A stretch of DNA of 64,000 nt from Pseudomonas sp. H1h (GTDB taxonomy: Bacteria; Pseudomonadota; Gammaproteobacteria; Pseudomonadales; Pseudomonadaceae): assembly GCF_000633255.1 (NCBI RefSeq), contig NZ_AYMJ01000017.1:172243-236242 (forward strand), in the 5' to 3' direction. Shown here in pieces: positions 28,347 through 37,434 of this stretch (position 1 is the first letter of the stretch; each line of letters begins with the position of its first letter). The position numbers and the translations under genes were made by a program. The notes beneath the pieces are model-generated. The model was not told where the DNA came from, ran no database searches, and was given only the letters and a program-made list of their open reading frames with translations.

Positions 28347-29264
28347 ATGCCAGCAAATGTAGTGGTAATAGGCAGCCTGAACATGGATCTGGTGACCCGG
28401 GCGCCACGGCTGCCCGTGGGCGGTGAAACGCTGATCGGTCATTCCTTTGCCACCGTGTCCGGCGGCAAGGGCGCCAATCAGGCGGTGGCTGCTGCGCGCC
28501 TGGGTGCACGGGTTGCCATGGTTGGCTGTGTTGGCAACGATGACTACGGTGTGCAATTGCGTGACGCATTGCTGGCCGAGCAGATCGATTGCCAGGCAGT
28601 GAGCACGGTGGAGAATTCCAGTGGGGTGGCACTGATCGTGGTGGATGACAACAGTCAGAACGCCATCGTGATTGTCGCTGGCGCCAACGGTGCCATGACG
28701 CCTGCGGTGATTGACCGCTTTGATGCGGTGCTGCAGGCCGCCGATGTTGTGATCTGCCAGCTCGAGATCCCGGATGCGACGGTGGGGCATGCGCTCAAAC
28801 GTGCGCGTGAGCTGGGCAAGACCGTGATTCTCAATCCGGCACCGGCCAGTCGTCCGTTGCCGGCAGACTGGTTTGCGGCAATCGACTACCTGATTCCCAA
28901 CGAAAGCGAAGCCACCGCGTTGAGCGGGTTGCCAGTGGATTCGCTGGACACCGCAGAAAGCGCGGCCAGCCATCTGATCGCGATGGGCGCAGGCAAGGTC
29001 ATCATCACCCTCGGCGCGCAAGGTTCGCTGTTCGCCAATGGTCAGGGTTTCGAGCATTTTCCGGCCCCGAAAGTGCAGGCTGTCGATACCACGGCAGCGG
29101 GGGATACCTTTGTTGGCGGGTTTGCGGCGGCGCTCGCCAGCGGCAAGTCTGAAGCCGAAGCGATCCGTTACGGACAGATCGCGGCCGCGTTGTCTGTGAC
29201 TCGGGCTGGCGCGCAACCTTCCATTCCAACCATGTCCGACGTACAGGCGTTCAAAACCGCATGA
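28347..29264 (+). CDS. rbsK: Ribokinase RbsK
   Basis: RbsK phosphorylates ribose to ribose-5-phosphate. It is a PfkB-family kinase of 305 residues with GSLNMDLV at the start, the [15 protein letters not shown] substrate motif, and the C-terminal [13 protein letters not shown] with the catalytic aspartate. It overlaps rbsD by 4 bp, which couples the kinase and the pyranase. Confidence 0.96.
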   Translation: MPANVVVIGSLNMDLVTRAPRLPVGGETLIGHSFATVSGGKGANQAVAAARLGARVAMVGCVGNDDYGVQLRDALLAEQIDCQAVSTVENSSGVALIVVDDNSQNAIVIVAGANGAMTPAVIDRFDAVLQAADVVICQLEIPDATVGHALKRARELGKTVILNPAPASRPLPADWFAAIDYLIPNESEATALSGLPVDSLDTAESAASHLIAMGAGKVIITLGAQGSLFANGQGFEHFPAPKVQAVDTTAAGDTFVGGFAAALASGKSEAEAIRYGQIAAALSVTRAGAQPSIPTMSDVQAFKTA

Positions 29265-29665
29265 AAAAGACTCCTTTGCTCAATGTCGCGTTGTCGCGAC
29301 TGATCGCCTCCCTCGGGCATGGCGACATGGTGGTCATCGGTGATGCCGGTCTGCCGGTGCCGCCGGGTGTCGAACTGATCGATCTGGCGCTGACCCACGG
29401 TGTTCCGGATTTCGTCAGCACCCTGAAAGTCGTGCTCAGCGAGATGCAGGTGGAAAGCCATGTGCTGGCCAACGAAATTCTCGACAAGCAGCCAACGGCC
29501 TTGACCACCCTGGGTGAATTGCAGGAAGAAGGCGCCCTCGGTCGGCGCGACCTGCTGACTCATGAGCAATTCAAGGTGCTCAGCCGACAGGCGAGGGCGA
29601 TTGTTCGTACAGGCGAATGTCAGCCGTACTGCAACATCGTGCTGGTCGCCGGCGTCACGTTTTAA
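29261..29665 (+). CDS. rbsD: D-ribose pyranase RbsD
   Basis: RbsD converts beta-pyranose ribose to the furanose form that ribokinase uses. The 134 residues begin [20 protein letters not shown], with the catalytic histidine at H20, followed by DAGLPVP. The C-terminal [15 protein letters not shown] is also typical. Confidence 0.95.
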   Translation: MKKTPLLNVALSRLIASLGHGDMVVIGDAGLPVPPGVELIDLALTHGVPDFVSTLKVVLSEMQVESHVLANEILDKQPTALTTLGELQEEGALGRRDLLTHEQFKVLSRQARAIVRTGECQPYCNIVLVAGVTF

Positions 29666-29710
29666 CCGGGTTTTCGACCCTTACATTTTCATCAGCACAA
29701 GGAATGCGCC

Positions 29711-30739
29711 ATGCACCGCTATGCTCAAAAACTGCACCAATTGCTTCGGAGTCTGCTGCTTTTGTCTTTTATCTCCGCCACTGGCGCTCAGGCCGCTGAA
29801 AAGATCGACCTGATCATCGACACCGATCCCGGTGCCGACGACGTGGTTGCGTTGCTGTTCGCCCTGGCCTCGCCGGACGAACTGAACATCCGTGCGTTGA
29901 CCACCGTGGCCGGCAACGTGCGTCTCGACAAGACTTCGCGTAACGCGCGTCTGGCCCGCGAGTGGGCGGGGCGCGAGGACGTTCCGGTATATGCGGGTGC
30001 GCCGAAGCCACTGATGCGCACGCCGATCTACGCCGAGAACATCCATGGCAAGGAAGGCCTGTCGGGTGTCACTGTGCATGAGCCGAAAAAAGGCCTGGCC
30101 GAAGGCAATGCGGTCAACTACCTGATCGACACCCTGAAAAAGGCCAAGCCGCACAGCATCACCATCGCCATGCTCGGTCCGCAGACCAACCTGGCGCTGG
30201 CGCTAATCCAGGAGCCGGAGATCGTTCAGGGCATCAAGGAAGTGGTGATCATGGGCGGTGCGCACTTCAATGGCGGCAACATCACCCCGGTAGCCGAGTT
30301 CAACCTGTTCGCCGACCCGCAGGCTGCAGAAGTGGTGCTCAAGAGCGGCGTGAAACTGACTTACCTGCCGCTGGACGTGACCCACAAGATCCTCACCAGC
30401 GACGCTCGCCTGAAGCAGATTGCCGCGCTCAACAACAACGCAAGCAAGATTGTTGGCGACATCCTCAATGAGTACATCAAGGGAGACATGGAGCATTACG
30501 GTATCCCGGGCGGCCCGGTGCATGACGCTACCGTCATCGCTTACCTGCTCAAGCCTGAGCTGTTTACCGGCCGTTCGGTGAACGTGGCTATCGATAGCCG
30601 TGAAGGGATCACCTTCGGTCAGACCGTCGTTGATTGGTACGACGGCCTGAAGCAACCGAAAAATGCATTCTGGGTCGAGAACGGCGACGCCCAGGGCTTC
30701 TTCGATCTGCTGACCGAGCGTCTGAAGCGCTTGAAGTAA
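29711..30739 (+). CDS. Exported nucleoside hydrolase
   Basis: This inosine-uridine-type nucleoside hydrolase of 342 residues cleaves nucleosides to base and ribose. The calcium-binding DTDPGADD lies at residues 37-44, with MLGPQTNLA and the catalytic-site EFNLFADPQAA downstream. A Sec signal peptide (LLRSLLLLSFISATGAQA) precedes the domain, so it should act in the periplasm. Its position 45 bp after rbsD suggests that it supplies ribose to the transporter. Confidence 0.92.
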   Translation: MHRYAQKLHQLLRSLLLLSFISATGAQAAEKIDLIIDTDPGADDVVALLFALASPDELNIRALTTVAGNVRLDKTSRNARLAREWAGREDVPVYAGAPKPLMRTPIYAENIHGKEGLSGVTVHEPKKGLAEGNAVNYLIDTLKKAKPHSITIAMLGPQTNLALALIQEPEIVQGIKEVVIMGGAHFNGGNITPVAEFNLFADPQAAEVVLKSGVKLTYLPLDVTHKILTSDARLKQIAALNNNASKIVGDILNEYIKGDMEHYGIPGGPVHDATVIAYLLKPELFTGRSVNVAIDSREGITFGQTVVDWYDGLKQPKNAFWVENGDAQGFFDLLTERLKRLK

Positions 30740-30747
30740 GGCTTAAG

Positions 30748-30775
30748 ACCCGCAGGCGCCGACCTGCGGGTTTTT
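30748..30775 (+). terminator. Intrinsic terminator ending the ribose operon
   Basis: A 9-bp stem ACCCGCAGG / CCTGCGGGT with a 6-base loop is followed by TTTT. Confidence 0.88.
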
Positions 30776-31085
30776 ACTCTCTCTCGGTGTCCTGCGTGTT
30801 TTTCTGATCATGCTGATACCGTTCGAACACTTGAGCGATAAACGTTTGTGCGCCTTGGGTTCCCATCGTCTTGACCAGCAGATCGATGCTGATCAATGCC
30901 AGCTCCTCCGAACTGCCCGGGCTATACGAGCTGTGCCCTTTTGGCCACAGGACTTTGATGTCGGCGGTGATGCTTACGGTACTCATGAGTGCGCTCGAAA
31001 AGTCGGGAATGTCTGAGGGCGAGTTAACCACTTTGTCGGGCGTTTGGCACTGCGACTTAGGCATGAGCGTGATGCTATGCGACAC
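30774..31085 (-). CDS. Hypothetical small protein
   Basis: This protein of up to 103 residues has no signal peptide or known motif that I recognise. The C-terminal two-thirds (STVSITADIKVLWPKG, then LALISIDLLVKTMGTQGAQTF) looks like a compact conserved domain. The start is unclear: GTG at 31085 has a weak GGAA site, and ATGs at 31064 and 30986 lack one. It is divergent from the gene at 31119. Confidence 0.55.
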   Translation of the reverse strand: MSHSITLMPKSQCQTPDKVVNSPSDIPDFSSALMSTVSITADIKVLWPKGHSSYSPGSSEELALISIDLLVKTMGTQGAQTFIAQVFERYQHDQKNTQDTERE

Positions 31086-31118
31086 TTGGTCTTTTCCGGC
31101 AGATCCAAGGAATGCGCT

Positions 31119-31424
31119 GTGCAGATTGATTTGAACACCCCCGATGGCCTGACAGTCGAGGCTGTGCGCCAGTTACTGGCTTCGGCCAGCGATGATGTGC
31201 ACACACAATTGCGTGTGACCAAGGGTGGGATTGCCTACATTTCTTGCGGCGTGACGGGTGGTCAGGACATCGATGGCCTGCTGTTTCGGCTGGAGACCTG
31301 GGCCAAGGGTTCGGGGTATGTCGGCAACGTGGCGGCCAGCGATGAAGTCTGGGTCATGCAGATTTTCAATGCGCTCAAGGACAACTGGCCGAATCCGCCA
31401 CACGATTACATCGACATCTACTGA
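31119..31424 (+). CDS. Hypothetical protein, about 101 residues
   Basis: The frame starts GTG after AAGGA with 7 bp spacing and reads MQIDLNTPDGLTVEAVRQLL. It includes a TQLRVTKGGIAYIS segment and ends NPPHDYIDIY. There is no signal, membrane helix or recognised motif. Neighbours give no functional clue. Confidence 0.65.
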   Translation: MQIDLNTPDGLTVEAVRQLLASASDDVHTQLRVTKGGIAYISCGVTGGQDIDGLLFRLETWAKGSGYVGNVAASDEVWVMQIFNALKDNWPNPPHDYIDIY

Positions 31425-31592
31425 GCTTCGTTAATATTCGGTGACGATTGTTTGAGGATGCGTTGCCCGTTCTTGAGGCAGACTCGGCGTCTTTCCGGAT
31501 CGTGGGGCAGGGTGATGGCACTTGCTGTGAAACCAAACGCCGGATTGGCGGTCGCACGATCTCAGCTTAACCATTTGAAAGAAGGAGGCTTC

Positions 31593-31910
31593 ATGCCTTT
31601 GAAGTTCGCGTCTCTGGGTGCACTTATGGCCGTTGCGATGTTGGCCGGTTGCAGCACAACTTCCAGCGAGTCGGCAAAGGATCCTGTGGCGACCGATGCC
31701 GGTCATAGCCGCTGTGAAGCAACGGCAGCGGAATTTGCCATTGGTAAAAAAGCTTCGCCGCAGCTGCTGGATCAGGCGCGTGCCAAGTCTGGTGCGCAAA
31801 ATGCCCGCTTTCTCAAGCCGACGGACATGATCACCCTGGAATATCGCTCCGATCGCCTGAACCTGAACACGGACGCCAATCTGGTGGTCACCCGCGTCAA
31901 CTGCGGCTGA
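31593..31910 (+). CDS. I78-family peptidase inhibitor lipoprotein
   Basis: This 105-residue protein has a lipoprotein signal (MLAGC, cysteine near residue 20) and an I78 inhibitor-like domain. Its features are the first Cys in SRCEATAAEFAIG, the SGAQNARFLKP loop, then EYRSDRLNLNTDANLVVTRVNCG. The family inhibits serine proteases such as subtilisin and chymotrypsin. It probably protects the envelope from proteases. The ATG follows GAAGGAGG. Confidence 0.85.
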   Translation: MPLKFASLGALMAVAMLAGCSTTSSESAKDPVATDAGHSRCEATAAEFAIGKKASPQLLDQARAKSGAQNARFLKPTDMITLEYRSDRLNLNTDANLVVTRVNCG

Positions 31911-31936
31911 TCACAGACAGCTTTTGTTGCAGGCAT

Positions 31937-31968
31937 AAAAAACCCCGTCACATGGACGGGGTTTTTTT
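31937..31968. terminator. Bidirectional terminator after the I78 gene and cspA
   Basis: A 13-bp stem, AAAAAACCCCGTC / GACGGGGTTTTTT, with a 5-base loop has T-runs on both strands. The genes on either side converge here. Confidence 0.92.
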
Positions 31969-31982
31969 AGTGCGCCGAGAAA

Positions 31983-32195
31983 TTACTCTGGGCGAACTTG
32001 TGCAGCTTGCATACCCTTTTGGCCTTTCTCAGCCACGAAGGAGACGGTCTGGCCTTCTTTCAGGCTTTTGAAACCGTCGGATTCGATAGCTTTGAAGTGT
32101 ACGAACAGGTCGTCACCGCCACCTTGAGGAGTGATGAAGCCGAAGCCTTTTTCATCGTTGAACCATTTAACGGTGCCGGTTTGGCGATTAGACAT
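31983..32195 (-). CDS. Cold-shock protein (CspA family)
   Basis: This single cold-shock domain of 70 residues binds single-stranded RNA and DNA. The RNP1 motif KGFGFI is at 16-21 and RNP2 LFVHF at 30-34, after [11 protein letters not shown]. It starts [12 protein letters not shown] at 32195. The roughly 290 bp upstream hold no gene and probably include a long 5' leader, as in cspA messages. The cspA/cspD paralogue identity is not resolvable here. Confidence 0.94.
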   Translation of the reverse strand: MSNRQTGTVKWFNDEKGFGFITPQGGGDDLFVHFKAIESDGFKSLKEGQTVSFVAEKGQKGMQAAQVRPE

Positions 32196-32487
32196 GGTGT
32201 ATCTCCAAGAAACATATATTTTCAGTAGTACTGTGCTGCTCAGGCCAACTGGGCACACCCGGGTATCATAGTCGAAATGTTCGCTTTGGTAGCCCCCCGG
32301 ACGTGCTGTTTGCTTTCATATTGCATTCATTTCAACCTCTGAAATGTCTGCAGGCCCCGGTTTCAGAGGCTTTCGTCCGAAAATTCAGGGCGTAAAAAAA
32401 GCTATAAAACCTGCGTAAATTATCCAAATCAGGGGCTTTTTGGCGGTTTTAAGACTGCCGCAGGCCCGAAAAATCATTCGTCAGTGC

Positions 32488-32787
32488 TTATTTCTGCACT
32501 CGGCAAACCGAGATTTCCTTGAGTGCGCGCTGGCCCAGTTCACCACTTGGCGGGGTGTTCTTGTCCATCAACTGCGCGATCTCCTGCGTGGTGAATTTTT
32601 TCTCCAGGACATCGGCACCGCACGTGCAGTGCTGTTTTGCCACAGTTGGATTGACACTTTGGGCAGCAGCTTTGGTGCAGTCACTCATGTACTGGTCTTT
32701 GACGCCAGCAGGCCATGCCGCGTTGGCGCTCAGCGGCAGCAGCAGGGCCAGCGGGGCCGCGAAAGCAAAAAGACGGATAAGGCGCAT
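32488..32787 (-). CDS. Small secreted cysteine-containing protein
   Basis: This 99-residue protein has a clear Sec signal (MRLIRLFAFAAPLALLLPLSANA). The mature part has four cysteines: YMSDCTKAA, KQHCTCGADVL and SVCRVQK. The spacing suggests two disulfides. The function is unknown. Confidence 0.78.
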   Translation of the reverse strand: MRLIRLFAFAAPLALLLPLSANAAWPAGVKDQYMSDCTKAAAQSVNPTVAKQHCTCGADVLEKKFTTQEIAQLMDKNTPPSGELGQRALKEISVCRVQK

Positions 32788-33055
32788 GTCTGAAACTCCT
32801 TGATTTGATATCGGCGACGATTCTCAGCCTATTTGAGGCAAAGCGTATATCCCAAGTTCACTTTGCGCCGCAAAAATGCACAAATCTTCATCGTTGCAAA
32901 TCGTGCGAGTCGATGACCGCTCATCTGTGCTAGCATGCCGGGCTCAAGCGTTCTCAGGCTCCGGACGGCCTTCAGCCCCGGCAGCGGTCAGCGTGCGAAC
33001 ATTCTGATTTGAATCCCAGTCACTCTGGTTCGGTTTTCCGGTTGGCCGCAAGGCT

Positions 33056-33149
33056 CCTGCCGCTGTAAGGCAGGCGTTCGTCATTGAATGGCCTGGATCG
33101 GATCTTGTACTGGCTCATCCCAACCCACGTGACCTTTGGTAGGGGTCAC
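33056..33149 (+). promoter_or_regulatory. Structured leader of thrS
   Basis: Two hairpins lie just before thrS: CCTGCC/GGCAGG at 33056-33074 and GTGACC/GGTCAC at 33129-33149, the latter 7 bp before AGGAGAGGAGG. ThrS represses its own translation in E. coli by binding a tRNA-like leader. This leader could act in the same way, but no similarity was tested. The rest of the 380-bp gap shows no gene. Confidence 0.4.
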
Positions 33150-33168
33150 CACTAGGAGAGGAGGCGCC

Positions 33169-35091
33169 ATGCCAACTATTACTCTTCCCGACGGCAGTCA
33201 ACGTTCATTCGATCACCCGGTTTCCGTAGCCGAGGTCGCCGCATCCATTGGTGCCGGTCTGGCCAAGGCCACCGTGGCCGGCAAGGTCAACGGCAAGCTG
33301 GTCGATGCCTGCGACATCATCGACAGCGACGCGACGCTGCAAATCATCACGCCAAAGGATGAAGAGGGGCTGGAGATCATTCGCCACTCTTGCGCGCACC
33401 TGGTTGGCCATGCGGTCAAGCAGCTGTACCCGACGGCCAGGATGGTCATCGGTCCGGTCATCGACGAAGGCTTCTATTACGACATCGCCTTCGAACGTCC
33501 TTTCACTCCGGACGACATGGCCGCCATCGAACAGCGCATGCATCAGCTGATCGACAAAGATTACGACGTCATCAAGAAAGTCACTCCGCGCGCCGAAGTG
33601 ATCGAAGTGTTCAAGGCTCGCGGTGAAGACTACAAGCTGCGCCTGGTCGAGGACATGCCGAACGAACAGGCCATGGGCCTGTACTACCACGAAGAATACG
33701 TCGACATGTGCCGCGGTCCGCACGTGCCGAACACTCGCTTCCTGAAATCCTTCAAGCTGACCAAGTTGTCCGGCGCCTACTGGCGCGGCGATGCCAAAAA
33801 CGAGCAGTTGCAGCGCGTTTACGGTACTGCCTGGGCTGACAAGAAGCAGCTGGCGGCTTACATCCAGCGCATTGAAGAAGCGGAAAAACGCGATCACCGC
33901 AAGATCGGCAAACGCCTGGGTCTGTTCCACACCCAGGAAGAAGCGCCGGGCATGGTGTTCTGGCACCCGAATGGCTGGACCCTGTACCAGGTGCTCGAGC
34001 AGTACATGCGCAAGGTGCAGCGTGACAACGGCTACCTCGAGATCAAGACCCCGCAAGTGGTCGATCGCAGCCTGTGGGAGAAATCCGGGCACTGGGCCAA
34101 CTACGCCGACAACATGTTCACTACCGAGTCGGAAAGCCGCGACTACGCCATCAAGCCGATGAACTGCCCATGCCACGTGCAGGTGTTCAATCAGGGCCTG
34201 AAGAGCTACCGCGAGCTGCCGATGCGTCTGGCCGAATTCGGTGCCTGCCACCGTAACGAGCCGTCGGGTGCGTTGCACGGCATCATGCGTGTTCGTGCAT
34301 TCACCCAGGACGATGCCCACATCTTCTGCACCGAAGAGCAGATGCAGGCTGAGTCCGCTGCGTTCATCAAGCTGACCATGGACGTTTACCGCGACTTCGG
34401 CTTTACCGATGTCGAGATGAAATTGTCCACTCGTCCGGAAAAACGCGTGGGTTCCGACGAACTGTGGGATCGCGCTGAAGCCGCACTGGCTGCAGCCCTT
34501 GATTCTGCGGGCCTGCCGTACGACCTGCAGCCGGGTGAGGGTGCGTTCTACGGTCCGAAGATCGAGTTCTCGCTGAAAGATTGCCTCGGTCGCGTCTGGC
34601 AATGTGGTACCTTGCAGCTCGATTTTAACCTGCCTGTCCGTTTGGGCGCTGAATACGTCTCCGAAGACAACAGCCGCAAGCATCCGGTGATGTTGCACCG
34701 GGCGATCCTCGGTTCCTTCGAGCGTTTCGTCGGGATTCTGATCGAGCACTACGAAGGTGCGTTCCCTGCGTGGCTTGCGCCAACCCAGGCAGTGATCATG
34801 AATATCACTGATAAACAGGCAGATTTCGTCGCCCAGGTTGAAAAAACTCTCAACGAAAGCGGATTTCGTGCCAAGTCCGACTTGAGAAATGAAAAGATCG
34901 GCTTTAAAATCCGCGAGCATACTTTGCTCAAGGTTCCCTATCTTTTGGTTATCGGAGATAAGGAAGTCGAGATGCAGACTGTCGCTGTGCGTACTCGTGA
35001 AGGTGCTGACCTGGGCTCGATGCCCGTCGCCCAGTTCGCTGAGTTTCTCGCGCAAGCGGTTTCCCGGCGTGGTCGCCCAGATTCGGAGTAA
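33169..35091 (+). CDS. thrS: Threonyl-tRNA synthetase ThrS
   Basis: ThrS charges tRNA-Thr and edits mischarged serine. The 640 residues contain the TGS domain (1-60), the editing domain with [10 protein letters not shown], and the class II catalytic core with the zinc-binding cysteine in NCPCHVQ and the FTQDDAHIF segment. The anticodon-binding domain is C-terminal. It starts [10 protein letters not shown] after a strong AGGAG. It leads the translation operon and ends on the infC start. Confidence 0.98.
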   Translation: MPTITLPDGSQRSFDHPVSVAEVAASIGAGLAKATVAGKVNGKLVDACDIIDSDATLQIITPKDEEGLEIIRHSCAHLVGHAVKQLYPTARMVIGPVIDEGFYYDIAFERPFTPDDMAAIEQRMHQLIDKDYDVIKKVTPRAEVIEVFKARGEDYKLRLVEDMPNEQAMGLYYHEEYVDMCRGPHVPNTRFLKSFKLTKLSGAYWRGDAKNEQLQRVYGTAWADKKQLAAYIQRIEEAEKRDHRKIGKRLGLFHTQEEAPGMVFWHPNGWTLYQVLEQYMRKVQRDNGYLEIKTPQVVDRSLWEKSGHWANYADNMFTTESESRDYAIKPMNCPCHVQVFNQGLKSYRELPMRLAEFGACHRNEPSGALHGIMRVRAFTQDDAHIFCTEEQMQAESAAFIKLTMDVYRDFGFTDVEMKLSTRPEKRVGSDELWDRAEAALAAALDSAGLPYDLQPGEGAFYGPKIEFSLKDCLGRVWQCGTLQLDFNLPVRLGAEYVSEDNSRKHPVMLHRAILGSFERFVGILIEHYEGAFPAWLAPTQAVIMNITDKQADFVAQVEKTLNESGFRAKSDLRNEKIGFKIREHTLLKVPYLLVIGDKEVEMQTVAVRTREGADLGSMPVAQFAEFLAQAVSRRGRPDSE

Positions 35092-35642
35092 TTATTATTA
35101 AGCGTGAAATGAGACAAGATAAACGAGCTGCACCGAAAGCCCCGATCAACGAGAATATCTCGGCACGCGAGGTTCGGTTAATTGGCGCTGATGGCGAGCA
35201 GATTGGCATCGTCTCGATTGATGAAGCGCTTCGTATTGCTGAAGAAGCAAAGCTTGATCTGGTAGAAATCTCTGCTGACGCAGTCCCACCGGTTTGCCGG
35301 GTGATGGACTACGGCAAATCGATCTTCGAAAAGAAGAAGCAGATTGCAGCGGCGAAGAAAAACCAGAAGCAGATTCAGGTAAAAGAAATCAAGTTTCGTC
35401 CAGGGACGGAGGAAGGGGATTACCAGGTAAAACTGCGCAACCTGGTACGTTTCCTGAGTGACGGGGACAGGGCCAAGGTATCCTTGCGATTCCGCGGCCG
35501 TGAGATGGCCCACCAGGAGCTGGGGATGGAACTCCTCAAGCGGGTTGAAGCTGACCTGCTCGAGTACGGTTCGGTCGAACAGCATCCTAAGATGGAAGGA
35601 CGCCAGCTGATCATGGTCATCGCCCCGAAAAAGAAGAAGTAA
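35091..35642 (+). CDS. infC: Translation initiation factor IF-3, ATT start
   Basis: IF-3 checks the start codon and keeps 30S subunits apart. The 183-residue form begins with ATT codons: three in a row at 35091, 35094 and 35097, then [25 protein letters not shown]. The first overlaps the thrS stop by one base. The GGAG site at 35085-35088 suits the second or third ATT best. An internal ATG at 35109 gives 177 residues. The AUU start is used for autoregulation in E. coli infC. Confidence 0.92.
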   Translation: MIIKREMRQDKRAAPKAPINENISAREVRLIGADGEQIGIVSIDEALRIAEEAKLDLVEISADAVPPVCRVMDYGKSIFEKKKQIAAAKKNQKQIQVKEIKFRPGTEEGDYQVKLRNLVRFLSDGDRAKVSLRFRGREMAHQELGMELLKRVEADLLEYGSVEQHPKMEGRQLIMVIAPKKKK

Positions 35643-35702
35643 TCAACAGGGCACGGCAGGCCTTCTGATTATGTTTATCAACTGAATGCGGAGTATCCGA
35701 AC

Positions 35703-35897
35703 ATGCCAAAAATGAAAACCAAAAGTGGTGCTGCTAAGCGGTTTCTGAAAACTGCTAACGGTATCAAGCACAAGCACGCTTTCAAGAGCCACATCCTGAC
35801 CAAAATGTCGACCAAGCGTAAGCGTCAACTGCGCGGTAGCAGCTTGCTGCATCCGTCTGACGTGGCAAAAGTCGAGCGCATGCTGCGCCTTCGTTAA
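35703..35897 (+). CDS. rpmI: 50S ribosomal protein L35
   Basis: This basic 64-residue ribosomal protein has the family pattern [14 protein letters not shown] and ends ERMLRLR. The gene lies between infC and rplT, the conserved order. In E. coli this operon is repressed by L20 binding near rpmI, and the 60-bp infC-rpmI gap would be the place to look. Confidence 0.98.
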   Translation: MPKMKTKSGAAKRFLKTANGIKHKHAFKSHILTKMSTKRKRQLRGSSLLHPSDVAKVERMLRLR

Positions 35898-35925
35898 TTT
35901 TAGTCAAGAATAGAGGAAGTAACTC

Positions 35926-36282
35926 ATGGCTCGTGTAAAGCGTGGCGTCATTGCCCGTAAGCGTCACAAAAAAATTCTGAAACTTGCTAAAGGCTACTAC
36001 GGCGCACGCTCCCGCGTATTCCGTGTTGCCAAGCAAGCGGTAATCAAGGCAGGCCAATACGCCTACCGCGACCGTCGTCAGAAAAAACGTCAGTTCCGCG
36101 CTCTGTGGATCGCTCGTATCAACGCTGGTGCTCGTGTTAACGGTCTGTCCTACAGCCGTTTCATCGCTGGCCTGAAAAAAGCGTCCATCGAGATCGACCG
36201 TAAGGTTCTGGCTGATCTGGCAGTGAACGAAAAAGCGGCGTTTGCTGCGATTGTCGAGAAAGCTAAAGCCACCTTGGCTTAA
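35926..36282 (+). CDS. rplT: 50S ribosomal protein L20
   Basis: L20 binds 23S rRNA early in assembly. The 118 residues begin [20 protein letters not shown] and show the conserved basic N-terminal arm and compact C-terminal domain ([15 protein letters not shown]). It is the last gene before a hairpin that separates rplT from pheS. Confidence 0.98.
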
Positions 36283-36337
36283 GTACCCCCGACAGTCACC
36301 CGGCCTCACCTCTGTGGGGCCAGGTGTTAAACGTCAT

Positions 36338-37408
<1,071 letters not shown>

Positions 37409-37434
37409 TCGTAACGAATTCTTAGGAGAGCAGG

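Noticed and set aside
33205..35055. A long minus-strand frame opposite thrS.
   Set aside because: The opposite strand is a full-length conserved synthetase; the antisense frame has no recognisable domain.
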